DNA of 64,000 nucleotides from Apostichopus japonicus (taxonomy: Eukaryota > Echinodermata > Holothuroidea > Aspidochirotida > Stichopodidae), in assembly GCF_037975245.1 (NCBI RefSeq), contig NC_092579.1, positions 1,789,001 to 1,853,000 on the forward strand, in the 5' to 3' direction. The notes beneath the pieces were generated by a model. That model was not told where the DNA came from, did not search any database, and saw only the letters and a list, made by a program, of their open reading frames with translations. Both the position numbers and the translations under genes were made by a program. Positions 25,368-35,799 of the stretch are shown one piece after another. The stretch's first letter is position 1. Each line of letters begins with the position of its first letter.

Positions 25368-25722
25368 ATGGCCGCTTCCAGTAGTGGAGGTGTTACACGA
25401 AAGTCACTTCAAGAAAATTGTATTACGCACATTAAAGATTGCTCTAAATCAAAATTTAAGTAATTCATTAGTAATTCAAAATTTAAGTAATTCATTAGAG
25501 AGATTTCAGAAATTTGCCTTGGAGTGGACAAAATTTGATTGCAAGGAGGCAGAAATAGCCAGAAATTCGGCGACGGCGATCGGCCTAACGTTAACAGATT
25601 CAGAATGTGTTGGGGAAGTTTTATTACATCCAGACATAGGATACCACTATGAATGTTACAAACAGTTTTGCGACATAAATAAAGTCAAAAGGCGGGCAAA
25701 ACTTGCTGAAAACGCACTGCAG
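25368..25722 (+). pseudogene. Orphan PIN-like family, first exon
   Basis: ATG at 25368 in good context (CAAAATGGCC) starts MAASSSGGVTRKSLQENC, ending at a stop. After a frame change the text continues as ERFQKFALEWTKFD, SECVGEVLLHPDIGYHYECY and KQFCDINKVKRRAKL, up to a clean donor CTGCAG|GTATGT at 25722. I know this arrangement as the N-terminus of a large uncharacterised protein family widespread in corals, molluscs, echinoderms and fish. The YH-x2-CY motif recurs in the second part at 27857 and may bind zinc. A 27-bp duplication (25449-25475 repeated) lies next to the frame break. Function is unknown. Confidence 0.6.
25449..25502 (+). repeat. 27-bp perfect tandem duplication
   Basis: The unit TCAAAATTTAAG...TAGTAAT at 25449-25475 is repeated directly from 25476. 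The length is a multiple of three, but both copies carry the stop codon TAA in the upstream frame. It marks where the first exon of the orphan family loses its frame. Confidence 0.85.
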
Positions 25723-26091
25723 GTATGTACTAGTATTTTTGTCAAAAATCTGTCAGATATTAATCCAAAAATTGTTTCCAACCAGCCCCTTAATTTTTAG
25801 TTAGGCCTAGGCCCTACCACTGTTTTTGCAAATTGCCCAGTAGTAACAAAAACTGTGGAGGCAAATAATCATAATAATACTTGCTCAAAATTTTAAAACT
25901 AACCATTCTTTTTGCAAAACATTATTTAACAGCTATTTTTTCTTTTATTTTTACTCATATAGAAACGGATGTAAACAAGCTGAATGATGACGCAGATGAA
26001 AACGTGTAGAGGACTTCACTTTTATGAAATCGGAAGTACGCCCTCATTTTTAGAAGATTAATTTACCGCCTTATAACCTTAGCGTCCAAAG

Positions 26092-26107
26092 TGGTGACCC
26101 CGACGTG
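26092..26107 (+). promoter_or_regulatory. Primer-binding site of a Ty3/gypsy element
   Basis: TGGTGACCCCGACGTG is a typical tRNA-primer site of animal Ty3/gypsy elements. It lies about 385 bases upstream of the gag start at 26478. The 5' LTR should end just before it, but I could not define the LTR start in 25810-26090. Confidence 0.65.
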
Positions 26108-26477
26108 ATCAAGTCAGGCAGCGCTAGTTTCGGAACAATGTATACCATTGTTTTAGAGACTCTTGAGTCTGAATTCTGTATTATGATTATAGCCGGATTC
26201 TCAGGAATGTGAATTCTACGCAGTGGCTTGAACAAATATTCTACCGGGTATTATGATAGGGATGCCTGTATATACCCATAGTGTGATGATACCGCACAAT
26301 GATATACCTATTGTGTAGGGGTTCAACTGCCTCCATGTTAAAGCTCTAATCACTCAGTAAATTGACTGGCCTATTTAATATACTAAAATATCGATAGCTT
26401 GATTTGGGATTAGTTTTAAATTTGCCTGCCAACACTAGTGGTTGGATTTGGTAGCGGGCGTAGCCTCATTGCGAGCG

Positions 26478-27315
26478 ATGTCAACGAACGACGAAACACC
26501 TGCCCAGGCACTCCCCCCTGGCAGCAGTCAGCCTGAAACTCCCACCCTTCTGGCAAAACGACCCCCACATTTGGTTTGCCCAAGTGGAAGCCCAATTTAC
26601 AATTACAGGGGTCAAAGACAACAAAACCAAATATTCTTATGTCATCGCTTCCTTACAGCCGAGGTAGCGCAAGAGGTGCGCGACATACTCCTGAACCCCC
26701 CACCAGCCGACCCATACGAATCGCTCAAGAAGGAGCTCATCAAACACACAACTGCGTCCGAGCAGAAGCGGCTCCATCAGTTGTTGACGGCGAAGAGTTG
26801 GGCGACAAGAAGCCATCCCAACTGCTCCGCCGAATTAGGCAGCTGCTTGCTTCCAACATCGTCGACGCCAATATTTTGAGGCAGCTTTTCATACAGAGAC
26901 TGCCAACAAATGTACAACTCGTCCTTGCCACATCCAGCGACAAAACCAACATCGAGGAATTGGCAACTCTCGCGGACAAAATAATGGAAGTGGTAATCCC
27001 ACATCGACTGCAGCATTGGCAGCGGTGCAAAACTCAACAGCGCCCGCTCTGAGCGACGGAATCGCTAAACTCCAATGACAAATCGACGAACTAACGAAGC
27101 AGGTGGCGTCGCTGACGAAACAACAACGAGACCAAAGTCGTGGTCGTTTGAAGTCGCGATCCAAGTTAAATAACAGCCGCAAGTCCCATGACAGTACACC
27201 AACCGGAGGTATTTGCTGGTACCACCACACCTTTGGTGAAGATGCCAATCACTGCCGACCGCCGTGCACCCACAAAGGAGCTACTAAAGCGGAAAACTCC
27301 ACGGCCAGCGACTAG
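26478..27315 (+). pseudogene. Ty3/gypsy copy A, gag
   Basis: From ATG 26478 the frame gives MSTNDETPAQALPPG. A frameshifted part then reads PFWQNDPHIWFAQVEAQF and TKYSYVIASLQP, the conserved head of a common animal gypsy gag. Next come EVRDILLNPPP, ESLKKELIKHTTASEQKRL, EELGDKKPSQLLRR, LRQLFIQRLPTNVQ and EELATLADKIMEV. A His/Cys segment CWYHHTFGEDANHCRPPC (about 27211-27275) is the usual terminal zinc-binding motif. At least two frameshifts and a stop interrupt the gene. It lies in what would be the first intron of the orphan family. Confidence 0.85.
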
Positions 27316-27344
27316 TAGCGACGGGTCTCGCTGGCCGAGGGGAA

Positions 27345-27580
27345 AGTCGCCTGTTTTATGTCACTGACAGAGACAACAGCACACACTTCCTCATTGACAC
27401 TGGGGCCGAGGTAAGTGTCCTACCCGCAATGGCAAATGACCGCTGACACACACCGGCTACACACGAGCTACTCGGGGTGAACGAAAGCCGATCAAGACGT
27501 ATGGCATGAGATCTCTAACACTGAATCTGGGGCTGAGACGGACCTACCGTTGAGTTTTTATCGTCGCTGATACCACGAAT
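27345..27580 (+). pseudogene. Ty3/gypsy copy A, protease fragment
   Basis: The frame reads LFYVTDRDNSTHFLIDTGAE and then VSVLPA, with the aspartic-protease DTGA motif at about 27393. After this the text degenerates (stops at 27443 and beyond), and only FIVADT near 27560 recalls the family. The element then stops abruptly at orphan-gene sequence near 27590, so RT, RNase H and integrase are missing. Confidence 0.75.
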
Positions 27581-27594
27581 GGCACCCGACAAAT

Positions 27595-28670
27595 TGAAGA
27601 TTGCTCGTCAGGAATTGCCAAGGAAATGCACCCTCTGGTCCGACAATACAAGTGGTCCAAGAGAGTGGAGGGAACCTCACATGTTTCCGAATGAATGCAT
27701 CATCTGTCATTCTGTCAAAACAAAACGTAATAAGTTCACAGGGAAAAGACTGGTAGTGAGACTTATGAGGTGCAAGATTGTTAATGGTGGCAAACTTTTA
27801 GAAGCACCAAGACAAAAGAAACACGTCGAACTCTTGCAACAGATAGAAGGGGAGGATCGGAACTAAAGTATCATTGGGAGTGTTTTCGAGACTTCACAAG
27901 GTTCATACAGTAAGTCAAAAAAGTAAGGTTGATTTAACCGATTCTCAGAAACGATACATGCTGTCATTTGAGGAATTCAGTGACAAAACAATCCATAGGC
28001 GACTTCTTGAGGGAAAGGAAATATTGACTCTTGCAAGACTCAATCGCATATTTATTCGTACCATTAAGGAAGTTGAAGACGTTGATGCTCCATACAGGAC
28101 GTGGAACTTGAAGAAACGTCTTCAAAAAGCACCTCCAACTAGTTTTCGTTAATCCTTCACATTGCAATATGAGCACTATTGTGTTCAGTGAGCGTTTGTG
28201 TGCGGAAGAGTTAGCTAAAGATTTGGCAGATGATTATTACACATCAACTGATAGCTCAACCGAAGAAGAGCAACATATGGAAAAAGAGCAGACTCACAGT
28301 ACTGAAGGATATGTGCGAGTCTTATTCAATGCAGCTTTGATGACAAAGTTTGAACTTGAAAAGAAATCCTTATCCATTCCATGGCCCCCTGCAGATGAAG
28401 ATTTAACAATTCAGAAAACAAAAGAACTTGTTCCTCATTGTCTGTTTCACTTCCTTTCCTTGCCTGGTGAACTGGTGCATCTGATGAGCCAGAAGATGCC
28501 AATTTTGTAGCAGTAAGTAACGAAAATGAAAAGAAACTGCTGCTGTCTATCACCCAAGATATACTTTTCATAGCAAAGGGAGGTGAGCAACCATTGCCAC
28601 TGAAACATTTTGCCCTTGCAACAGCAGTACGACATGTCACTGGCTCAGCACAACTGGTGGGAATTCTTAA
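27595..28670 (+). pseudogene. Orphan PIN-like family, second part
   Basis: Read across frameshifts, the order is MFPNECIICHSVKTKRNKF, a charged segment, LKYHWECFRDFTRF, LLEGKEILTLARLNRIF with APYRTWNLKKRLQK, VFVNPSHCNMSTIVFSERL, a Glu/Ser/Thr-rich linker, and TGASDEPEDANFVAV with LLLSITQDILFIAKGG, KHFALATAVRHVTGSAQLVG and ILN. CxxC plus YHxxC could form a zinc site. The block order matches the unnamed family of the 25368 exon. At least three frame changes (near 27857, 28150 and 28450) show a pseudogene. It is cut at ILN by the piggyBac TTAA at 28667; about 350 residues expected before the third part are absent. Confidence 0.7.
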
Positions 28671-30990
28671 CCCGTTGAGTGCTAAGCACGCGTGTTATGC
28701 AACAAGCCTGTCAGTGCTAAGAACGAGTATATTCGTTTTTTGATCATGTGAGAAATCACATGGTTTTTCCGTGGGAAAATCCCTTCCGTAGGCTATGATG
28801 TAATGTAAGTGTATAGAAAACGTGTTCTCATTGGTGTATTCGTAAACGTTGTGAGGTTATCAGCCAATGAGAGCTCATAAAACAAAATTGATTGGAGAGA
28901 TCACATTCAAATGCATATCCCATTGAGAAAACAAAGTTGTTTACACTTTTGGCATTTAAAAATGGCGTCTAAACCGAGAAGAGTTCAGCTTCGTAGTGGA
29001 GCTTCGTACACTGTGCAAGAAAGAATAAGTGACACTCTATTTAGCGATGAGTTATCAGAACATTTTTCTTCTGATGGAGATTCGGAAAGTGAAATTTCCA
29101 GTGAAGAGGAGTTTGCGATCGGTGATGGATCGCGAAGCCGTAGTGAGGCTAGGCCTACCACTAGTGTGGAAAAGGATAGGCCTACCGTTAGTACTGCTAC
29201 TAGTACTACTGACGCTAATGTAGCAAGTGTAGACAATAGACCTAGTACTAGTAGAGAACATGGTACGACTATAAGCGAGAATGAAAGTAGCGTGAGTCGG
29301 GACGCAATGGACATTGATGAAACTGTGTTTGATTGGAAAAAGGAGGATGCAAACCCTTAGAAGCTTTTTGACTTTACTGGAACTCCAGGAGTCAATACTG
29401 ATACAGGACTTGGTGAAAATTCTACTCCATTAGAATGTTTCAAGCAATTCATCAGTGATGAAACCTTTGACTCTGTTGTAACTGAAACAAATCGATTTGC
29501 AGAGCAGGCCATAGAGGATTCAAAGGAAATGGAAAAAGAACATTCTCGTCGTAAAAAATGGGGAAACATTTTACGAGGTGAACTCAAAATATTTTGGGCA
29601 TTGTTTATGCTTACAGGGATCATCGGTAAGCCTGCATTGCATATGTATTGGAGCACTACACAGGCTGTCCTGACACCATTCTTTTCCTCATTTATGATGA
29701 GGGACAGATTTCAATTGATTTTGCAGTTTCTGCACTTCAATAACAATGCTAATCAAAAGGATAAAGGTCATGCAGGGTATGACATGCTTTTCAAAATAAG
29801 ACCGTTATACTGTATGACGCAGTTACTGTACTAAGGCTTTCACATGTTTATACCCCACAACAGAATATCTCTATTGATGAAGCATTACTTAGATATATAC
29901 TTTGAGAGGCTAAGCTTTAAAACTTACAACCCTCGAAAACCAGCTAAATATGGAATGAAAGCTTACAAAATTTGTGATGGTACAGGATATACCTGGAAAT
30001 TTAAGCTGTACACTGGAAAGGAAGTTGATGAGGAAATAGAGCAGCTAGGTGGTGGGATAATTGGACTTGTAATGCATATGATGAAAGAGTTGTTGAGGAA
30101 AGAATACCATCTATTCATGGATAACTGGTACTCCAGTCCTACGCTCTACCAGAAGTTGTCTGAAAATAAAACTCATGCTGCTGGAACAGTACGTGTGAAT
30201 AGAAAGCGTATGCCGAAGGAACTCACACAAAAGAAAGCAAAAAAGGGTAGAAAAAGAGGAGAAGTCGACTTTCGTAGGAGTGAGAATCTGCTCGCTATGA
30301 GGTTTTTAGATAATCGAGATGTCTATATGTTGTCAACAATTCATGACATTTCTGAAGTTGAAACAGGCAAAGCCGACAGGGACACAAACGAACGAGTGAA
30401 AAAGCCAAAGCTTGTCGTTGACTACAATCAACATATGGGATCTGTGGATATGGCCGACCAGATGGCAAAGGTGTACACAGAAGCACGTCGTTCAATAAAG
30501 TGGTACAAGAAACTGGTTTGGTACTTGAATGATGTTGCTGTAACCAATGCATACATTGTGTACAAACTAGTTTCTGGCAGAAACATTTCTCACATGGATT
30601 ACATCCTAGCATTAGTCGATGAACTTATTACAGAGGGCCTGATGGAATGTGGGGATGATAGGCCAACACCCAAGAAGACAGGAAGAAGGAGTCAATCCAA
30701 CCCAGCCAGAATGACTTACTGTCATTCCAATCATTGGCCAGTTTACATTGAGTCACAACCAGGTACGTCGAAGAAGAACGCGACAAGAAGCTGCACGGTT
30801 TGTAGCGCTAAGAAAACGAAACCTGGGGAAAAGCGGATGCGATCAGAAACCCGATACGAGTGCAAGGAATGTAAAGTGGCACTTCATGTTGTTGTATGTT
30901 TTGAAAAATACCATACCCTCAAGAACTATGCAGACTTGAGTCAAGACTCTAGTAGTGATGAAGAACTTTAGGGTAAAATTGCAACACACT
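28667..30990 (+). mobile_element. piggyBac element, right end lost
   Basis: The left boundary is a TTAA at 28667-28670 followed by CCCGTTGAGTGCTAAGCACG, a terminal sequence of piggyBac style (CCC start next to TTAA). A subterminal repeat (CAGTGCTAAGAACGAGTATA) follows at 28710. The transposase relic fills 28962-30971. I find no inverted copy of the left end and no TTAA after 30971, and gypsy text begins near 31080, so the right terminus has been removed. Confidence 0.75.
28962..30971 (+). pseudogene. piggyBac transposase pseudogene
   Basis: ATG 28962 (AAAATGG) opens an acidic, Ser/Glu-rich N-terminus, then the DDE domain. One frame runs to 30971 with only two stops, UAG at 29358 and UAA at 29832. 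Catalytic Asp 2 is in FMDNWYSSPTLYQ and Asp 3 in MGSVDMADQMAKV. The region of Asp 1 is out of frame: ISIDEALLRY is readable at 29867-29896 in the second frame, while the main frame reads nonsense there, so two compensating indels removed the first catalytic Asp. The C-terminus has the Cys/His-rich zinc domain of the family (CTVC, CKEC, CFEKYH). It is inactive but was recently intact. Confidence 0.9.
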
Positions 30991-31079
30991 ACTCTGCTTT
31001 CTGTGTAATTTTGTGTAGGATTACCAAGACGTAGAGAGATAGGAAGAAGCAAAAGAGAAACAAATAGCACCAAATATTC

Positions 31080-32350
31080 GGCAGCGGATTTTAATCGCCT
31101 CGAAAGAGAGTGAGACCAACCAGCGATACGAAGAGCCGCTAGTGCAGGCCATGTTTCTACATGCAGTCTCGACTGGCCTGACAAGTGAGTCGATTCAGGC
31201 CGACCTGAAGCCTTCCCTAGAGAATCCATCCATCTCTGATGAGCTTCTCTTGGAGAAACTGAACAAGAGCGCCAGTAGTGAGATGGAGCGGTTGAAGAAA
31301 CAGACCAAAACAAAATCATACCAGGCAGCTCATGCTATCGAAGCAACCTCAAAAAAGGTAACAAAAAGGGATTCACAGCCTACCCCCCGTGAGGAATCCC
31401 TAAATGGTTTAAGGGTGGACACTGAGGGTCTGAAAGAGCTAAAAATACAGGTAGCCCAAATTCAGGAATCCTTGAGCAGAGACAGGCCGGCTAATTATAA
31501 AGGAAAAAGGGGCTGTCCTAAGTGTAGAATGTGGGTGATCGGTGTAACCACTGCTTCCGATGTGGAAGTGGTGAGCACTATGCCAGAGGTTGTCGACAGA
31601 GGCCACCAGGAAACGAGAGAGGGGTCACCACTAAGGGACGAGGGGGGGACCCCAACAGTAGAACAGTCATTTGGTGATAGACATAAAGAGTCCCAAGCAA
31701 CCTCCCACTGCACCACCCCACCTGTCACTTAAAAAGTTTGAAAAACTAATAGGATTGGTTGGTAAGAGGTGTATTGTGAGGGCCTCCCTCAATGGGTTAC
31801 CAATGGATGTGTTGTGGGACACAGGTTCCCAGGTGTCAATAATCCAAAAGGATTGGATTCAGGAGAATATGCCAGGGGTTAAAGTCAGACCCTTGGAAGA
31901 GCTCCTGGATGGTCTTCACTTGGACCTAACCGCCACAAACGGGATAGAGGTACCATACGATGAGTGGGTAGCAGTAAGTTTTACAGTGGGTACACATGGT
32001 GAAATAGAGGTACCCATGTTGGTCTATTCAGGGGAGATGGATAACCCACTCGTGGGCTACAACGTTATCGCCCACCTACTGAATGGCACAGGGGGTTCGG
32101 AGTTGAGTGAAAATAATCTTCACTCTGCATTCCATGGGAAAAGGAAAAGTACCCTAACAGCAATGGTTAGGGTTGTAAAAGAGAACGATAGTGTTCTCCT
32201 GGCCAGTGTCAGATCGCCCCTCAGATATTAAGAAGTGGCCAGACCCATTTCATTGAATGTAGAGTATATGTGGGAGAGGTAAAGGGGCCTATTGACTGTC
32301 TATTTGAGCCTAATCAAATGTCCTTGCCAGAAGGGTTGAACGTACAAGCA
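31080..32350 (+). pseudogene. Ty3/gypsy copy B, gag end and protease
   Basis: The frame at 31142-31730 carries MQAMFLHAVSTGLTSESIQ and a coiled, Lys/Glu-rich segment. A CCHC knuckle CFRCGSGEHYARGC is readable only in a shifted frame at about 31548-31590, preceded by CPKC. The next frame (to 32231) is the protease, with RASLNGLPMDVLWDTGSQVS (DTG active site, about 31800-31845) and VGYNVIAHLL. It continues after a frame change as HFIECRVYVGEVKGPIDCLF and EPNQMSLPEGLNVQ, the usual linker before reverse transcriptase. There the gypsy text stops and orphan-gene text begins. Confidence 0.8.
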
Positions 32351-34130
32351 ACCACTGTGCGGTACTTATCAGCATATTATCTTGAAATGTGTGATTTGCA
32401 AACCACACATCCTATGACATATGATGCTTTGTCTAGTGGAGAATTTGCAGTTCAGCGACAAGAAGGACATGGATTTGCTCAGGTAGAGTGTGATATATGC
32501 ATTGAGCAAACTGTCAACAGAAATGCTAAGACAAAAGGAGGACTGGTCGGGTTTACAACAAACCATGGGGCTGTACTGCGTTGGCTGCTTACTCAACATC
32601 AGTGCTCAGCCATTACAAATGAATGCAAGGCAATGGCAGCAAAGAAGGGAAAAGCAAGAATTAGGAAAGATCTTGACCAGAGCAGAATTGAGCGTGACGA
32701 GAAGGATGTGGAAGCAATTGTGAGCATTTTGCGCAATATGGTTAACCCATTTGATGTGGAGGGTGACAACCTTTTACATCTTTCGTCTGGTGTTGTTGCT
32801 TCTGACAAGGTGAAGCATGATTTGATGCAAGCAGAAGAAAATGGTGTCACTAAGTTTACAGCATTCTGTAGAGGCAACCTTCAAAAAGAAAGCACAAGCT
32901 TTTATGACCCAATCAAGCATTGCAATCTTGAAGCTGCCAAAAAGAAGAAGACGACAAAAGTTAAAGGAAAAACAGTGACTTTGAAGGCTGACAGAAAGCT
33001 TCTTGCAAGGTTAGTTTTCATTGCAAAAGTAACGAACATTGACATCCAGAACCTAATGACTTACTGTCTTGGTCCATTGCCACTACCATTTGCTACAGAA
33101 CAAGGAGCCTTGGTGAAAACTAACAAGGCAACACTCATGCATTGCTTAAAGTCTGCTGCAGAAAAGACAGTGATTGTTAAGGACATACCAGCAGGAAGTA
33201 TTTGGATCATTGATGGGATGGCCATGCTCCAGATGTTACATTCAGCTTCTGCACCTGCAACCCTCTATCTTTTAGCTGAGTCTCTTTTCTAGAAGTTACT
33301 CAGGCAGACTGAAAGGTCAGGTTCAACAGAGCTTCATTTTGTAACTGATACATACCCAGAAATAAGTATAAAGAATGCTGAACGAGATCGCCATGCTACC
33401 ACTGGAATCCAAGTCATCAAAATTCAATCTAATAATACAAACCAGAAGCGTCCAACCCAGTGGAAAAAGTTTTTAAGTGCAAGTGAGAACAAGGTAACCT
33501 TTGTTGAATACTTGTTTCATGCATGGCAAAGGTGTCCAATAGAGGCTTACAAAGGTGTAACAATATTTATTGCACATGGAATAGACTGTCATGCCCTTAA
33601 GGCTGACTGCGGAGTGGTGAAAGCAGATCTCATACCAGAGCTTCATTGCAGTCACGAAGAAGCTGATACCAGACTACTTCTACACGCAAACTATGCCCAG
33701 CAAAATTTGCAATCAGTGCAATCCCCAACAGATCAACCAGCAGTTATCATAAAAAGTATGGACACTGACATGCTCATTATCAGCTTGGGTTGTTCACAAA
33801 ACTACTGCACCACTATTCTTACACACTGGCCGTGGTGACAAAGTTCGCACTCTTGACATCAAGTCTCTTTGTAGTCAACTTGGCATGGATGTTGCATCTG
33901 CACTTGTTGGGTTCCATCCATTTACTGGTTGTGATTCTGTCAGTGAATTCTTTGGAAAAGGCAAGACTTGACCATTCAAGTTGATGGTCAAAGATCAACA
34001 GTATTTACAAATATACCAACAGCTTGGTGTATCTTTTCCTCCATCAGATCAGCTTATTTCAAATTTGGACAAATTTGTATGCCATATGTATGGCCAACAG
34101 AAAGCAACAGATGTGAATGCCGCCCGATAG
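32345..34130 (+). pseudogene. Orphan PIN-like family, third (C-terminal) part
   Basis: One frame runs from the gypsy join to 33838 with a single UAG at 33290. It reads RYLSAYYLEMCDLQTTHP, ICIEQTVNRNAKTKGGLVGF, NPFDVEGDNLLHLSSGVVA, GPLPLPFATEQGALVKTNK, SIWIIDGMAMLQML, HFVTDTYPEISIKNAERDR, CSHEEADTRLLLHANYAQ and IIKSMDTDMLIISLG. After a frameshift near 33805 come LDIKSLCSQLGMD and VGFHPFTGCDSVSEFFGKGK, then a stop for Arg, then CHMYGQQKATDVNAAR and a donor-like TA|GTAAGT at 34128. The spaced acidic motifs (IDGMAL, EEADTR, DTDM, GCDS) are what a PIN/FEN-like nuclease fold would show; that assignment is inference. Function is unknown. Confidence 0.75.
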
Positions 34131-34142
34131 TAAGTAAACTTA

Positions 34143-35430
34143 GTGCATGTTGATCAACAAACAGTTGAAGTTGTTATCTCTGAGCAACATGCTACAGTGG
34201 TCAATAAAAGAGCTCACTACCAAATACCTGGCGAGTTGCCAGTGCCTGTAAATGTCAACACTGAAACACTTTGTCCTGATGAGGTGGCTTTACTTGCTAC
34301 ATTTCTTAATGACCCCAAGGAAGTTTTTGCTAAAGATGATGGCAACTACGGATGTACAGCCACTATCACCCATCAAATTCCAACAGGTGATAGCCCACCA
34401 GTGAGGGAAAAATATAGAATGATTCTGCCCAAACTTTACCAGGAAGTAAAAGATCAGATCAAACAGATGCTAGAAAAGGGGGTCATCCAAGAAAGCTATA
34501 GTCCATGGGCATCCACTGTGTTAGTAAGAAAGAAAGATGGAAAGATAAGGATTTGTGTGGATTATCGCAGACTGAATACTCTTACTAGGAAGGATGCTTA
34601 CCCTCTCCCCCGAATTGACGAGTCCTTAAATGCGTTGGGTCATGCCAGATTATTTTCCACCCTAGACTTGGTGAGTGGCTACTGGCAGGTCTCCATGAAT
34701 CCCGAAGATCAGCAGAAAACAGCCTTTACAACACCTATGGGACTGTTCGAATTTCAAAGAATGCCCTTTGATTTATGCAACGCTCCAGCGACCTTTCAAC
34801 GATTAATGGAGGCCTGTCTGGGAGACTTGAATTATGAGTCTGTACTTCTAGATTTAGATGACATTATCGTCTTCTCTGAAGATTTTCCATCACATCTTCA
34901 CAAACTCGGGAATGTCCTGGACAGACTAAGTAAGCATGGGTTGAAGGCTAAACCAAGTAAGTGCCACCTGTTGCAGAAGTTAGTACACTACCTTGGTCAT
35001 GTGGTGTCTGCAGAGGGCATATCTACTGAACCAGAAAAGTGTGCAGTCATCAAAGACTGGCCCACCCCCGCCTCTGTATCAGATGTGGGATGCTTTCTAG
35101 GTATGGCAGGGTTCTACAGGCAATTCATTAAAGATTTCTCAAAGATTGCAGGCCAATTGTACGGGCTCACATCTAAACCAAAGCACTGGTTACCTCCGAA
35201 CAAAGCCTTTGAATGGTCCCCCTGATGTCAGGATGCCTTTGACCACCTAAGACAGGAACTGTCTTCACCGCCGATTCTAGCCTATGCAGACTATTCGCTG
35301 CCTTTAAGACTGTACACTGACACCAGTGGTACAGGATTGGGAGCAGTATTGACACAAGTTCAAGAAAACAAAGAACGAGTAATAGCTTACTCGAGTCGAA
35401 GTCTCTGGCAAACAGAACGGAATGCCTGAG
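34143..35430 (+). pseudogene. Ty3/gypsy copy B, reverse transcriptase and start of RNase H
   Basis: An open frame of 360 codons shows HQIPTGDSPPVREKYRMI, MLEKGVIQESYSPWASTVLV, RICVDYRRLNTLTRKDAYPL, FSTLDLVSGYWQVSM, NAPATFQRLMEACL, DDIIVFSEDF, KPSKCHLL and the thumb text CFLGMAGFYRQFIKDFS: a complete RT order. A stop at 35223 follows. RNase H then starts as PLRLYTDTSGTGLGAVLTQV and breaks off near 35430. The catalytic box reads LDLDDI where YLDDI is usual, and FDLCNAPATF replaces FGLCNAPATF. Integrase is missing. It sits just right of the orphan third part. Confidence 0.9.
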
Positions 35431-35435
35431 GCTGT

Positions 35436-35552
35436 ATTGTAAGAATAAATTGAGTCAACGGCAGCTACTTGTGTCTTCTGTCATTCATTTGACTGTTCAC
35501 TCCTTTGCTATAAGCCTTTCAGGTCCATTTCATTGGTGTCAGAAGTGGGATA
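35436..35552 (+). mobile_element. LTR end and primer-binding site of gypsy copy C
   Basis: The segment contains AATAAA (about 35443) and ends at TCATTGGTGTCAGAAGTGGG. TGGTGTCAGAAGTGGGA at 35534-35550 is the typical primer site of another Ty3/gypsy lineage. The LTR start is not seen; copy B's RNase H gives way directly to it, so this is probably an insertion into or recombination with copy B. Confidence 0.65.
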
Positions 35553-35799
35553 TGGAAGCTACCATAGTAAGACGTTGTGATCATCAGCTGACGGGGATAA
35601 CCAGAGACAGCATAGACGTGAGTAAAAGAAGACAGAAAACAGCCTCAGGCTTCTAGATATGTACCGGTAATTGGTTAAGTTATAAGTTAGTTTAGGGCCT
35701 TATTTTGTGTAAGTCTAAGTAGTGGATGTAAGTAGATACGTTTAGGCCGTCCTTTGTAAAGCATAAGGTAAGTGAGAAGGGCAAGTGGTGCAGGCATCA

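Noticed and set aside
25218-25463. Frame upstream of and through ATG 25368 as a separate small gene
   Set aside because: Its tail is the N-terminus of the orphan family exon; the part before 25368 has no support.
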